Assembly: GCA_947259885.1 (NCBI GenBank)
Contig: CAMYNW010000013.1
Location: 1-64,000 of the forward strand
Length of the DNA: 64,000 nucleotides
Reading direction: 5' to 3'
DNA from: an uncultured Gammaproteobacteria bacterium
Lineage (GTDB): Bacteria > Pseudomonadota > Gammaproteobacteria > Arenicellales > Poriferihabitantaceae
Shown here in pieces: positions 26,887 through 36,043 of this stretch. Under the pieces are notes generated by a model that worked only from the letters and a program-made list of their open reading frames with translations, was not told the origin of the DNA and searched no databases. Each line of letters starts with the position of its first letter. Position 1 is the stretch's first letter. The translations under genes and the position numbers were made by a program.

Positions 26887-27176
26887 ATCCGAACCATAAT
26901 AACCCATCTTAAGCCTAACGGGGTCGGCGCATTGATGTTCTCTGGACTGACACCAATTTGCCGAAGTACCGCGATGGCATGAAAATGAATTTTGGATTTC
27001 CGGCATAGGCGAAGGCAGGGTCACGAATGTTGATCGAGACGGTAGTTTCGATCGAGTCGGTTAAGTGCCAGGGTCCCCTCGGGGTTAGGTTGAAAATGCG
27101 ATGATTAGCTTTTGATTGTTTCAATTGATTCCAAACCTTAGAATACCGGATACCTTGAAATTACAGGAAAATTAAC

Positions 27177-27461
27177 GTGACACTTACTCCACTATTGGCC
27201 GATCTGGAAAGAGCATTTGATCTTTTGAAGCAGTTGGATGAAAGCAGACTGGACTTCGCCCCTGACCCGCATGTCTCTCCCGACATTCGCGAGCTAACGG
27301 GCGTGGAGACGTATCCGGTAGATTCCCATAAGGCTAACTTGCAGGCGAGAATCGAGGCCGTTGTCAAAGCGGGGGATAAGCTTGAGTTACGCGACCCTTC
27401 CGACTATGTATCGCAGCTCATCGTCGCGTGCGTAAGGCTCGCCCCGCCGAGCGACGATTGA
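27177..27461 (+). CDS. Hypothetical small soluble protein
   Basis: 94 residues from a GTG at 27177, with an ACAGGA ribosome-binding site at 27163-27168. Composition is acidic and helical (LLADLERAFDLLKQLDESRL, then ARIEAVVKAGDKLELRDPSD). No signal peptide, membrane segment or recognised motif. It is flanked by repeats on both sides. I do not recognise a family. Confidence 0.5.
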   Translation: MTLTPLLADLERAFDLLKQLDESRLDFAPDPHVSPDIRELTGVETYPVDSHKANLQARIEAVVKAGDKLELRDPSDYVSQLIVACVRLAPPSDD

Positions 27462-27525
27462 GCTTAGGATTAAGGTGAGAATTTATTAATCTCGCCCCTG
27501 CCACAAATTAAGATAACAGGCTTTT

Positions 27526-27588
27526 GGGGTCAGAGCATTAATGTTCAGCTTTTAGGGTATAGATAAATTAATATTAATTCTCTGACCC
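27526..27588 (+). repeat. Family-A palindromic repeat
   Basis: GGGGTCAGAGCATTAATGTT at the left, TTAATTCTCTGACCC at the right, with the internal CAGCTTTTAGGGTATAGATA block in plus orientation. It lies between the 94-residue hypothetical gene and the class V aminotransferase gene. Confidence 0.9.
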
Positions 27589-27702
27589 AGTATCATTTAC
27601 GACGTTAGGAAGATTGTGTTTTGACAGAAAGTAGAAAATTATAGTGTGTCAGCAATTGACACATGCACAATTTTTCGACACTCAGATAATGGAGAAACTA
27701 GC

Positions 27703-28827
27703 TTGATTCAACCCCTTTTAGCAAAATCCGAATTCATCGGACTCGAAAACATCGCACACCTCGCCGCAGGGGGAGAAACGCCCATGCTAAAGTCCCATCG
27801 GCAGGTTATCGATCAGTTCATGATTGATAAATCACGTGGCGAAGAAGCGCGCGCTCTTGAAGCTGACATGGTTGAGCTGACGAGAGATAAATGTGCCAGA
27901 CTGTTTTCAGTTAGTGCTGAAGAAATAACCTTCCTATCAAATGCGTCGGAAGGGATCAACAACGTTGCTTACGGTCTCGAGTGGCAGAAAGGAGACAATA
28001 TAGTCGTAGCAGATGTCGAGTTTCCATCGGGCATCCTGCCCTGGACCAGATTTGAAAATCTAGGCGTCGAAGTTCGAGTAGTCAGGCACAAAAACTGGTT
28101 TATCGATCGCGATGATATAGCAGCCCTTATTGACGAAAGGACACGGGTCGTGACAATCAGTCATGTCAGCATGTTTACCGGCCAACGTATTGATCTTGAG
28201 TCTCTATCCGGGCTGGTCAGGTCTTCAAACGCTTTGTTACTGCTTGATGCAACTCATGCCGCAGGCGTGATTCCGGTTGATGCCAGTCTCGCCGATATCA
28301 TGGTTTCGAGTTGTTACAAGTGGCTACTCGGTGTTCATGGCGCAGCCGTATTTTACGTCAACTGCGAGAGGCTACCCGACTTTCGCCCACCATTTCTGGG
28401 CTGGAATAATCCGATAAAGCACGGCGGTTGGGAAAAGCCAACTGAATTTACGCTGCAACCTAGTGCCCATAAATTTCAGCCAGGAAACGCCGCCTTTATC
28501 AGTATCTATATTTTAAACAATGCGTTAGATCATATTTTAAAGACAGGAATAAATTCTATTGAACAACATGCACTGACACTCAGCGGTATGATTTTTGAAT
28601 TCGTGGAATCGCTCGGCTTTGAACTCATGACCCCTTTTGAAGACTCACAACGTGCTGGTAATGTTTGTTTCATGGCTGAAAAAATTGAAGATATCCGACA
28701 GGCTTTAGAACGACAGCATGTATTAATCTGGGGTGCTTACGCAGGATTCGGCAGGCTTCGAATTTCAACGCATCTCTACAATGACAGTATTGATGTCGAA
28801 CGATGTATTGAAGCGCTTAAAGAATGA
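27703..28827 (+). CDS. Class V aminotransferase-fold PLP enzyme
   Basis: About 374 residues from a TTG at 27703, which has GGAG at 27691-27694; the frame also opens at a GTG at 27646. Features are the phosphate-binding NASEGINNVAYGL region, the PLP-ring Asp in LLLLDATHAAG, and the Schiff-base Lys in SSCYKWLLGVHGAA. It belongs to the cysteine desulfurase/isopenicillin-N-epimerase-like group, whose members act on Cys, selenocysteine, or other amino and sulfur compounds. No Fe-S assembly partner is near. A second, distinct class V enzyme is encoded at 36525-37718. Confidence 0.85.
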   Translation: MIQPLLAKSEFIGLENIAHLAAGGETPMLKSHRQVIDQFMIDKSRGEEARALEADMVELTRDKCARLFSVSAEEITFLSNASEGINNVAYGLEWQKGDNIVVADVEFPSGILPWTRFENLGVEVRVVRHKNWFIDRDDIAALIDERTRVVTISHVSMFTGQRIDLESLSGLVRSSNALLLLDATHAAGVIPVDASLADIMVSSCYKWLLGVHGAAVFYVNCERLPDFRPPFLGWNNPIKHGGWEKPTEFTLQPSAHKFQPGNAAFISIYILNNALDHILKTGINSIEQHALTLSGMIFEFVESLGFELMTPFEDSQRAGNVCFMAEKIEDIRQALERQHVLIWGAYAGFGRLRISTHLYNDSIDVERCIEALKE

Positions 28828-29015
28828 ATTTACTCCGAAAATATAAGTGACCGATAACGATTATTCTTTTCTAATTTATCTTAGATAAAAAGTGAAGAAA
28901 AAAGGCAAAAAACGGTGACGTAGTGAGGCGTACTGATTAAGACGGACACTATTATTTGCAACAACCAAAGTAAGAATACCTGCTATAAAACTGTTAGCCG
29001 CCTACAAGAAAATCT

Positions 29016-29540
29016 ATGGAGATACGAGAATCAGCCGAAAATGATATAGGCGCAATTCGAAAGGTTCACGAAAATGCCTTTGCAGAAGCTGAAGGAAAAA
29101 CCGTCTCTCAATTGGCCATTGATATTATAAAGGACATAACGGCTACTCGGGTTCTTTCTCTTGTAGCCGAGACAGATAACGAGATTGTTGGCAACATCAT
29201 TTTCAGCGCAGTAAAAATTGAAGGGAGCAAAGATATTTCGGCCTATATTCTAGCTCCGCTAGCCGTTACTAAAAAACTCCAAGGTCGTGGCATAGGTACC
29301 CAATTAATTAACCAAGGGCTTAAAGCTCTCAAAGATCTTGGGGCGGGGATTGTCCTAGTGTTGGGTGATCCAAATTACTACTCGCGCACAGGCTTCAGGA
29401 GCGGCCATAATCTTCGGCCACCTTATGATTTAGAACATCCACAAGCTTGGATGGCGCAAGAGCTAATTGATGGCGCTCTTGCAAAAGCTCAAGGTAAGGT
29501 TCAATGTGCTGCATCGCTAAACTCACCAGAACATTGGTAA
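29016..29540 (+). CDS. GNAT-family N-acetyltransferase (YhbS-like)
   Basis: A 174-residue GNAT: MEIRESAENDIGAIRKVHEN at the start and ILAPLAVTKKLQGRGIGTQL with the acetyl-CoA pyrophosphate loop (QGRGIG). GDPNYYSRTGF is the YhbS subgroup mark. Acceptor substrate unknown. It is a lone gene; a CTAACAAGTCA motif begins 5 bases after its stop, reminiscent of the start of an attC site. Confidence 0.9.
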   Translation: MEIRESAENDIGAIRKVHENAFAEAEGKTVSQLAIDIIKDITATRVLSLVAETDNEIVGNIIFSAVKIEGSKDISAYILAPLAVTKKLQGRGIGTQLINQGLKALKDLGAGIVLVLGDPNYYSRTGFRSGHNLRPPYDLEHPQAWMAQELIDGALAKAQGKVQCAASLNSPEHW

Positions 29541-29559
29541 CACTGCTAACAAGTCATAG

Positions 29560-29757
29560 TACTCTGATGCGGCTAAGCTGTATGGGTTCTACCCTGATTT
29601 TACAGACATATCAGAAAAGGTCGATAATGATGATGCTGCGATAATTTCTGTAACGGATGGGATGAGACTGAAATTGAAAAAACCTGGAATTTCCAGCACG
29701 CTTTTTGAACCGCATTTTTTTGTAGACATCAGGCTTAATTTAAATACACAAAATTAA
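29560..29757 (+). pseudogene. Orphan C-terminal coding fragment after the GNAT gene
   Basis: An open frame of 65 codons with no start codon at its head. It follows a TAG at 29557-29559, reads SDAAKLYGFYPDFTDISEKV, then ISVTDGMRLKLKKPGISS, and ends HFFVDIRLNLNTQN-stop. The composition is protein-like and the frame begins exactly where CTAACAAGTCATAG lies, so it looks like the tail of a gene whose 5' part is lost. I do not recognise the family. Confidence 0.45.
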
Positions 29758-29828
29758 TTCTCGTGTATTTGTAAATACAATATAAAAGATTCAACTGATT
29801 ATTGAACTTGAAACATCCAATACCGTGC

Positions 29829-30890
29829 ATGGACATACACTGTTTTATAAGAAGGATATGCGTTTTTTGTGTCTTCTTTTTATTGAATCAAAGTATATTC
29901 GCAGCCAGTCATATTATTCACATTAGTGTCGATGGATTATATGCGGACGCTTTAAACATATTGACTGAAACAGAATTACCAAATTTTACTCGCCTGAAGA
30001 ATGAAGGCTCCAGTACGCTCAAAGCGCGTACAGACCCGGATTGGACGACCACATTGCCCAATCAAACGTCACAATTCAGTGGACGTCGGGTCAATAAAAG
30101 CGAGCAGGGCCATGGCTGGGAAATAAACTTTGATCCCGGTATAGCAACTCTGCATAGCAATGCAGGTAAATACATTGCAGGTATATTCGACGTCGTACAT
30201 GATGCTGGATTATCAACCATTCTCTTTGCAGGCAAGCAAAAATTTGCACTTTTCAAACGCAGCTGGAACGCCACCAGTGGGGCCGGTGATCACATTGGCA
30301 TTGATAATGGAAAAAGCAAGATTGACAAATACATATTTGATCAATCTACTGCAAGTTTAGTTTCCAACTTCATTGACGATCTTGAAAGTCAAACCAGGCA
30401 TTATGCTTTTTTACACATTAGGGATCCCGACACGGCAGGACATGACCATGGCTGGAGCATTTTACCCGGGAGTGAATACCTGAATGCAATCAAGACTACT
30501 GATAACTATCTTGGGCAGATATTAAATTTTCTTGACACCAACAGTGAATATAAGAATTCAACTGTTATTATTTTAACCAGCGATCATGGCGGGATTGTTG
30601 GTAGAACCAACCATATTGCAAATAACTTCCAAAGCCACACCATTCCTTTTTATATTTGGGGGGAAAATGTTGAAAATGCCGATCTTTACACTCTTAATAA
30701 GTGCACAGCAATACAACCTTCTGCCAGCGAAATCCCACCTTATAGTTCAATACTCCAACCTATACGTAATAGTGATGCCGCAAACCTGGCTGCATTACTT
30801 CTGGGATTGCCTCAGATACCCGGTTCTCATATACACACAATAAAGCAGATCAAATCTAAAAATATTAAGTCCTGTAACAATGAAGTATAA
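29829..30890 (+). CDS. Secreted alkaline-phosphatase-superfamily phosphodiesterase/sulfatase-like protein
   Basis: About 353 residues from the ATG at 29829, giving a signal peptide (ICVFCVFFLLNQSIFAAS); the frame is open to a TTG at 29802. The metal-binding Asp is in HISVDGLYADAL, the likely nucleophile Thr in TTLPNQTS, and later metal ligands in DPDTAGHDHGW and LTSDHGG. This matches type I phosphodiesterase/nucleotide pyrophosphatase folds, so it would be a periplasmic or surface phospho- or sulfo-ester hydrolase. It is more AT-rich than the core genes. Substrate unknown. Confidence 0.82.
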   Translation: MDIHCFIRRICVFCVFFLLNQSIFAASHIIHISVDGLYADALNILTETELPNFTRLKNEGSSTLKARTDPDWTTTLPNQTSQFSGRRVNKSEQGHGWEINFDPGIATLHSNAGKYIAGIFDVVHDAGLSTILFAGKQKFALFKRSWNATSGAGDHIGIDNGKSKIDKYIFDQSTASLVSNFIDDLESQTRHYAFLHIRDPDTAGHDHGWSILPGSEYLNAIKTTDNYLGQILNFLDTNSEYKNSTVIILTSDHGGIVGRTNHIANNFQSHTIPFYIWGENVENADLYTLNKCTAIQPSASEIPPYSSILQPIRNSDAANLAALLLGLPQIPGSHIHTIKQIKSKNIKSCNNEV

Positions 30891-30931
30891 GTACAGGAAG
30901 AGGTCCAGGTTAACAAACTATTGAAACTATT

Positions 30932-30995
30932 GGGTTCAAAGCATTAGTGTTAATTTATCTTGCCTTTAAACGCTGAACATTAATGCTCTGACCCC
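30932..30995 (-). repeat. Family-A palindromic repeat, reverse orientation
   Basis: GGGTTCAAAGCATTAGTGTT at the left, AACATTAATGCTCTGACCCC at the right. The internal block (CGCTGAA, GATAAATTAA) reads on the minus strand. The right end abuts a truncated coding frame. Confidence 0.88.
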
Positions 30996-31108
30996 AAACT
31001 CTCGATGAACTCGAAAACTGCTTAACCGATGCCGGTTTTAAGATTGACTACCAATGCCAACCTGGTAAAAGTAAAGTAATATTTATTGTGGCAAAGGAGG
31101 ATCAGTAG
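30992..31108 (+). pseudogene. Truncated gene tail abutting a family-A repeat, possibly a methyltransferase
   Basis: The frame is open from within the repeat's right end to TAG at 31106-31108 and lacks a start. It reads LDELENCLTDAGFKIDYQCQ, then PGKSKVIFIVAKEDQ-stop. The LxDAGF...VIFIVAKE pattern resembles the last strands of class I SAM methyltransferases, but this is too short to be sure. The 5' part of the gene is not seen upstream. Confidence 0.4.
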
Positions 31109-31169
31109 GGGAAGCAGCACGATTTGCATTATGAATGTCGCGCTGCGCCCCCAATAACCGCTACGCGGT

Positions 31170-32819
31170 TTATTTGAATTTTTTAATCTCTCCGCTTTGG
31201 ATGCGGGCAAAATAGGAATCCATTTCTCTTTTGACCACCGGGGCAAGAAAGTACAGGCCCAGGATGTTGGGGACACAAATGAGAAACACCAGCGCGTCAG
31301 AAATATCCAGGATGGGCCCAAGCTGCACCACGCAACCCAGAGCCACGAATGCGCAAAACAGCAGTTTGTAGATGTTTTGTCCGTTTACACCTTCCCCGAA
31401 TAAATAGGTCCAGCCCTTAAGGCCATAGTATGACCAGGACACCATGGTTGAAAAGGCGAAAAGCACTGCTGCGAATGCAAGCGGAATCGGGAACCAGGTA
31501 AATTCTCGTTCAAAGGCGGCAGAAGTCATGGCCACGCCCACCGCATCGCCGGCAAAGTTCGGATCGGCAACTTGGGCTGTGCCGATGACCAGAGCTGTAA
31601 TGGTGCATATGACGATGGTATCGATAAACGGTTCAAGCAGGGACACGATTCCCTCCGTCACAGGTTCGTTGGTTCGTACCGCCGAGTGGGCAATTGAAGC
31701 AGACCCGATACCTGCTTCATTGGAGAACACGGCGCGTTGAAACCCGATGATCATTGCTCCCAGTGCTCCACCGGTAACGCCCTCCCCGGTAAATGCGCCG
31801 GAAAAGATATTAGCGATCGCCTGGGGTATGGTATTCGCATTCATGAGAATCACGATAATCGCGAACACGCAATAGAAAACGGCCATGAAAGGCACGATCT
31901 TTTCAGTTACTCGCGCAATGGACTTGATGCCACCGATGATCACTATAAAGACTACCGCTGCCATGATCAGCCCCACCAGCCAGCCGAGGCCGTCAAGCGC
32001 GCCGCCGGACACATTGTTTAACTGGACATAAGCCTGGTTCGACTGGAACATGTTACCGATGCCAAGGGCGCCTATGAATATGCCGATGGCATAAAATGAA
32101 CCCATGAATTTGCCGAATCCTTCCATATTGCGTTCGGCGAAACCCTGGCGCAAGTAGTACATCGGCCCGCCGGAAACATGGCCATCGTCGAATTCGTTCC
32201 GGTATTTGACGCCCAGTGTACATTCGACAAATTTTGTGGACATTCCAAGAAAACCGGCGACAATCAACCAGAATGTCGCGCCGGCTCCTCCCACTGTAAC
32301 GGCAACTGCAACACCTCCAATATTACCGATACCGACGGTGCCGGATACCGCTGTGGCCAGTGCCTGGAAATGCGAAACCTCGCCTTTGCTCTTTGGGTCG
32401 GCGTAATCTCCTCTGACCAGCTCGATAGCGTGTTTGAATCCGCGAAGGTTGATAAAACCCATGTACACGGTAAAAAACACGGCTCCAATCACCAGCCAGA
32501 GTACGACCACTGGAAGATCAGTACCAAAGAACGGTATCTTGAAGAAAACGACTTTACCAATAAATTCAGCAACCGGTGCGGTGGCGGCATTGATTGTCGC
32601 ATCAATTCCGGTTTGCTTTTCAATAGAGATGGATTCGGGTGGAACGATCCCGTGTATCCAGGAACGGTAGCCAAGATTGGGATTTTCGATACCCTGTATC
32701 CAGGCCTGTGTGGGTGACAGTGATTCCTGTTGACTGGTGTCCTGGGCGAAAACTGTCGGTGCGCTAAAAACAACAATACTGAACGCTGCGATAAGTATAC
32801 GAGTTAGTTTTGCGTACAT
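31170..32819 (-). CDS. Alanine/glycine:cation symporter family (AGCS) protein
   Basis: A 549-residue sodium-coupled amino-acid importer. A signal-like N-terminus (LIAAFSIVVFSAPTVFAQ) and an extra about 80-residue periplasmic segment precede the transporter core. Family marks include SGTVGIGNIGGVAVAVTVGG, FWLIVAGFLGMSTKFVECTLGV and FSNEAGIGSASIAHSAVRTNEP, with about ten helices. (The second and third are at about 184-205 and 371-392.) The N-terminal extension is seen in several gammaproteobacterial AGCS members. It is followed upstream by a universal stress protein gene on the same strand. Confidence 0.93.
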   Translation of the reverse strand: MYAKLTRILIAAFSIVVFSAPTVFAQDTSQQESLSPTQAWIQGIENPNLGYRSWIHGIVPPESISIEKQTGIDATINAATAPVAEFIGKVVFFKIPFFGTDLPVVVLWLVIGAVFFTVYMGFINLRGFKHAIELVRGDYADPKSKGEVSHFQALATAVSGTVGIGNIGGVAVAVTVGGAGATFWLIVAGFLGMSTKFVECTLGVKYRNEFDDGHVSGGPMYYLRQGFAERNMEGFGKFMGSFYAIGIFIGALGIGNMFQSNQAYVQLNNVSGGALDGLGWLVGLIMAAVVFIVIIGGIKSIARVTEKIVPFMAVFYCVFAIIVILMNANTIPQAIANIFSGAFTGEGVTGGALGAMIIGFQRAVFSNEAGIGSASIAHSAVRTNEPVTEGIVSLLEPFIDTIVICTITALVIGTAQVADPNFAGDAVGVAMTSAAFEREFTWFPIPLAFAAVLFAFSTMVSWSYYGLKGWTYLFGEGVNGQNIYKLLFCAFVALGCVVQLGPILDISDALVFLICVPNILGLYFLAPVVKREMDSYFARIQSGEIKKFK

Positions 32820-32911
32820 AAGCTGAATCTCCCTTAACTATGTAGAGTGACGTTTCTTTGCCTGACAGTCCCTTTACCGGAGATGGTCAGGTTACCCGGG
32901 CCGTAATGCAG

Positions 32912-33346
32912 TTACGGTACAACCGTTACCGGCACCTTAGAGTTTTGCAGCAATGCGGAAGTCACGCTGCCGAAAACCATTGAATGTAAACGTGATTCAC
33001 CGAGCCTGCCCAGGAATATCTGGGAAACACCGAATTCGTTGGCAACATCAACCAGCGCGTCTGCAATTTTTCCGTGACGGACCACAGTCTGGATCGACAA
33101 CCCGGAATCCTTGAGCGCGCGCGCTTCGGGTTCCAACACGGATTCATTGGCTCTTTGGATTTCTGATTCGCGTCGTTGATGACGCTCTTCCAGTTCTTCA
33201 GGTGTGTGGAAACTGTACGGAGTCCAGTCGATGATATAACTGAGGATTAATTCTGAATCCGTTAACATGGCGTGTTTGGCAGCAGCTTCCAGAGCGCGCT
33301 TACCGCCTGCACTTCCATCCAGAGCAACCAGGATTTTTTGTGACAT
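32912..33346 (-). CDS. Universal stress protein, UspA family, ATP-binding type
   Basis: A 144-residue single Usp domain. ILVALDGSAGGKRALEAAAK is the start, and the C-terminal GRLGESRLHSMVFGSVTSAL fits the G-x2-G-x9-G(S/T) nucleotide-binding motif. It probably binds ATP and dimerises. It is 92 bp upstream of the AGCS transporter gene on the same strand, so the two may be expressed together. Confidence 0.92.
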   Translation of the reverse strand: MSQKILVALDGSAGGKRALEAAAKHAMLTDSELILSYIIDWTPYSFHTPEELEERHQRRESEIQRANESVLEPEARALKDSGLSIQTVVRHGKIADALVDVANEFGVSQIFLGRLGESRLHSMVFGSVTSALLQNSKVPVTVVP

Positions 33347-33531
33347 GATTCACCTCATCAGTAGAAGTAAACAATCGGAACCGCCATCTTACACAGATAA
33401 ATGGCTCAATGAAAAGTCTATTGGCAGGTGAATGAAATTTATGGGACCAAACAACCTATGACCCCTAGGCCAACAGGCATCTTGTTGAATTTGCAACAAT
33501 AATGTCTAGCGCTGGCAGAAATGTGGTTATT

Positions 33532-33595
33532 GGGGTCAGAGCATTAATGTTAATTTATCTATACGCTAACAGCGAAACATTAATGCTCTGACCCC
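33532..33595 (-). repeat. Family-A palindromic repeat with perfect 20 bp ends, reverse orientation
   Basis: GGGGTCAGAGCATTAATGTT at 33532-33551 is matched perfectly by its inverse complement AACATTAATGCTCTGACCCC at 33576-33595. The 24-base loop carries the GATAAATTAA block on the minus strand. It is the best-preserved copy in the window. Confidence 0.95.
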
Positions 33596-33647
33596 AAACT
33601 CCTTTAAACCCGAAGAGCCAAAATCTGCGGCTGATCAGTTTTGTCTG

Positions 33648-34103
33648 TCAGGACGGCTTATCCAGATGCACCAGCTTGCTGGCCAGATTATGGATCGTCA
33701 CCACGCCGAGGTAGCGCTCCTCGTCAACGACAAATATATAACTGGTATCGCTTTGTTCCATCAGCGCCATCGCCTTGACCACCGAGGAACCGGATGTGAT
33801 CGAGAGATGGGGTTCCTGGATATAGGGATCAACCGGATTGTTGAGTATCTGTTTTACCTGGTCTTCCATATCCTGCAGGCTGGACGGCTGCTCCCCGAGT
33901 ATCCTGACCATTTCCACCAGGTAATCTGGAAGACAGACGCTCTTGAGGATATTTTTCAGCGTTATCCGACCGGCGATACGGCCGTTATCATCGCTAAACG
34001 GAAGACCTGGAGAATTCGCCCGTGAACATTCCTCGAACAATTCCCTGACCGTCATTCCAGCCGTCGCGACCCTGGTTGGAATCAGCACCTGTTCTAGATT
34101 CAC
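33648..34103 (-). CDS. CBS-domain protein downstream of an ArsB/NhaD-type permease
   Basis: A 151-residue protein with two CBS motifs (about 10-55 and 90-145). The first reads MTVRELFEECSRANSPGLPFSDDNGRIAGRITLKNIL (about 18-54) and the second ends TSYIFVVDEERYLGVVTIHN. It starts 23 bp after the permease stop. A CBS protein lies on the other side of the permease too, so both may regulate transport in response to a nucleotide or ionic strength. Confidence 0.85.
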   Translation of the reverse strand: MNLEQVLIPTRVATAGMTVRELFEECSRANSPGLPFSDDNGRIAGRITLKNILKSVCLPDYLVEMVRILGEQPSSLQDMEDQVKQILNNPVDPYIQEPHLSITSGSSVVKAMALMEQSDTSYIFVVDEERYLGVVTIHNLASKLVHLDKPS

Positions 34104-34126
34104 GCGGAGTCACCTGCAATCATTTT

Positions 34127-35488
34127 CTAGAGATAACGTAAATAGACATAAACACTAGCAATTACCATACTGAGCAGCATCATCGGAAACGCCATCAGCA
34201 TGAATTTCATGAAACCGATGCGATGACCCGCGCGTTCGGCGAAACCGGCAACGATCAGGTTGGCACTCGCCCCGACCAGTGAGCCATTGCCGCCCAGGCA
34301 GGCACCCAGGGCCAGCGACCACCAAAGTGGCATCAGGTATTCGGCGCCGCCAAAGGTTGGCGCCATGGATTTGATTACCGGGATCATGGTTGCGACAAAC
34401 GGGATGTTGTCGACAACTGCCGACGCAACAGCCGATATCCACAGGATGGCCAATGCCGTCACGGCAAGGTCCCCGTCGGTAGAGTCGATTACCAGCTGCG
34501 CAAGAATTCTCAAAACCCCCGCCTCCTCGATTCCCTTGACGGCTATAAACAGGCCGATGAAAAAGAAAATGGTGGTCCACTCGACATTGCCGAAAGTCTT
34601 TTCGACCTCTTTCGACTGCTCCTCGGCATTGTTTTTCAGGTTGGACAGGAACAGCAGCAGCGCAGCACCGAACATGGCGATGGTGGCGGGCTCAAGCTGC
34701 AAAGGGTGCGCCAGCACAAAACCTGAAATTACCAGCGCAAGCACAAGCAGCGACTGTTTCAACAGCCTCACGTCGGTTATTGCGTCTCTTTCCTTGAAGT
34801 GCATGATCCGCTTACGTGCCTCCGCAGTGGCGTGCATGCTGCGCCCCCAGACCAGGTAAATAATACCCAGCATGACAGCCAGGATAACGGGCACGATGGG
34901 CGCGAGGTTGAACAGGAAATCATTAAACGACAGGTTTACTGCCGAACCTATCATAATGTTCGGCGGATCACCGATCAGGGTGGCGGTGCCACCGATATTC
35001 GAGGCTATTATCTCGGCAAAAAGGAATGGATAGGGGTCGATCTTCAGTTCATGGCTGATCAGCAGCGTGACCGGTGCAATCAACAGGACCGTGGTGACAT
35101 TGTCGAGCAACGAGGAGAATAACGCCGTCACCAGTGACAGCATGAACAAAATGCCCCAGGGGCTGGCGTCGACCTTCTTGGCCGACCAGACCGCAACATA
35201 CTGGAAAATACCGCTGCCGCGGGTAATGGCGACGATCACCATCATGCCGGCTAACAGTCCCAGCGTGTTGAAATCGATGCCCGAGATCGCGGTTTCCTGA
35301 TTGAGAACCCCCAGGGCAACCATCAATCCTGCACCGAGCCCCGCCACGATGGCACGATTGACTTTCTCTGAGACGATTAAAGCGTAGGTCGTTACAAACA
35401 GGATCGACGATACCCAGAGTGGATCCCAACCAAAGATCACATGCGACACAAGTTCGTTTTCACCGAGCATTAAGGTCTCTTGCATCAA
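34127..35488 (-). CDS. ArsB/NhaD/SLC13-type ion transporter
   Basis: A 453-residue polytopic inner-membrane protein of the ion-transporter superfamily with about 11-12 helices. Diagnostic segments are LDNVTTVLLIAPVTLLISHEL, IASNIGGTATLIGDPPNIMI and VVDNIPFVATMIPVI, the paired re-entrant loops of this superfamily. (The first is at about 130-150.) Transport of arsenite, Na+/H+ or a dicarboxylate are all possible; no arsenic genes are nearby, so NhaD-like cation antiport is as likely. Its CBS neighbours suggest allosteric control. Confidence 0.88.
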   Translation of the reverse strand: MMQETLMLGENELVSHVIFGWDPLWVSSILFVTTYALIVSEKVNRAIVAGLGAGLMVALGVLNQETAISGIDFNTLGLLAGMMVIVAITRGSGIFQYVAVWSAKKVDASPWGILFMLSLVTALFSSLLDNVTTVLLIAPVTLLISHELKIDPYPFLFAEIIASNIGGTATLIGDPPNIMIGSAVNLSFNDFLFNLAPIVPVILAVMLGIIYLVWGRSMHATAEARKRIMHFKERDAITDVRLLKQSLLVLALVISGFVLAHPLQLEPATIAMFGAALLLFLSNLKNNAEEQSKEVEKTFGNVEWTTIFFFIGLFIAVKGIEEAGVLRILAQLVIDSTDGDLAVTALAILWISAVASAVVDNIPFVATMIPVIKSMAPTFGGAEYLMPLWWSLALGACLGGNGSLVGASANLIVAGFAERAGHRIGFMKFMLMAFPMMLLSMVIASVYVYLRYL

Positions 35489-35521
35489 TTATTCCTGGAG
35501 GTAGTGTTGGTTCCTGCCGGA

Positions 35522-36043
35522 TCAGTCATCTTGCGCCGCGTGCTCGTCGGCATCCGTGGGATTGATCAGCCGCCCCATGATGATACCCTCGAGGACATCC
35601 CAGGCTGAAACCATGCCTACCAGCTTTCTGGATTTACCCTCGACGACAATGACCGGCAGACTGGTGTCCTTGGATTCGTCGAGCAATGTCAACAATGCCG
35701 GGAAGGCCGTCTCCGGGGTGCAGAACAACAGTTTCTTTTCCTTCTCCAGAAAGTTTGCGATCGGTTGATCGGCAATCTCATGCCATCGATCACCCATTTG
35801 TAAAATCTCGTCCGGCAGAAAGTGAAGCTCAGAAATGCTATGTTTCCCAAGGTTCAAAGCTGCCCTGGGCAAAAGCAGATGGCATAAGCGGCGCAAGCCA
35901 AACAGCCCGACAAACGAACCTTTTCCATCCACGACAGGAATATTGCGTACGTGATTTTTACGCATGAGTGACATTGCGTCGACGACCGAGTCTGTTGGCC
36001 TTAGCGTGAACAGACCGGATGTCATAATACTTTTTGTAGTCAT
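35522..36043 (-). CDS. CBS-domain protein upstream of the ArsB/NhaD-type permease
   Basis: A 173-residue protein with a first CBS motif (about 1-60, MTTKSIMTSGLFTLRPTDSV then HVRNIPVVDGKGSFVGLFGL) and a second ending TSLPVIVVEGKSRKLVGMVS (about 130-150). A linker of about 45 residues separates them. It is 33 bp upstream of the permease gene and is the first gene of the apparent three-gene operon. Confidence 0.85.
   Translation of the reverse strand: MTTKSIMTSGLFTLRPTDSVVDAMSLMRKNHVRNIPVVDGKGSFVGLFGLRRLCHLLLPRAALNLGKHSISELHFLPDEILQMGDRWHEIADQPIANFLEKEKKLLFCTPETAFPALLTLLDESKDTSLPVIVVEGKSRKLVGMVSAWDVLEGIIMGRLINPTDADEHAAQDD

Noticed and set aside
32820..32911. Glycine riboswitch before the AGCS transporter gene
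   Set aside because: TCAGGCAAA is present on the minus strand, but the GGAGAG partner and the CGCCGAAGGGGCAA-type core are missing, and the space (92 bp, shared with the usp 3' end) is short.
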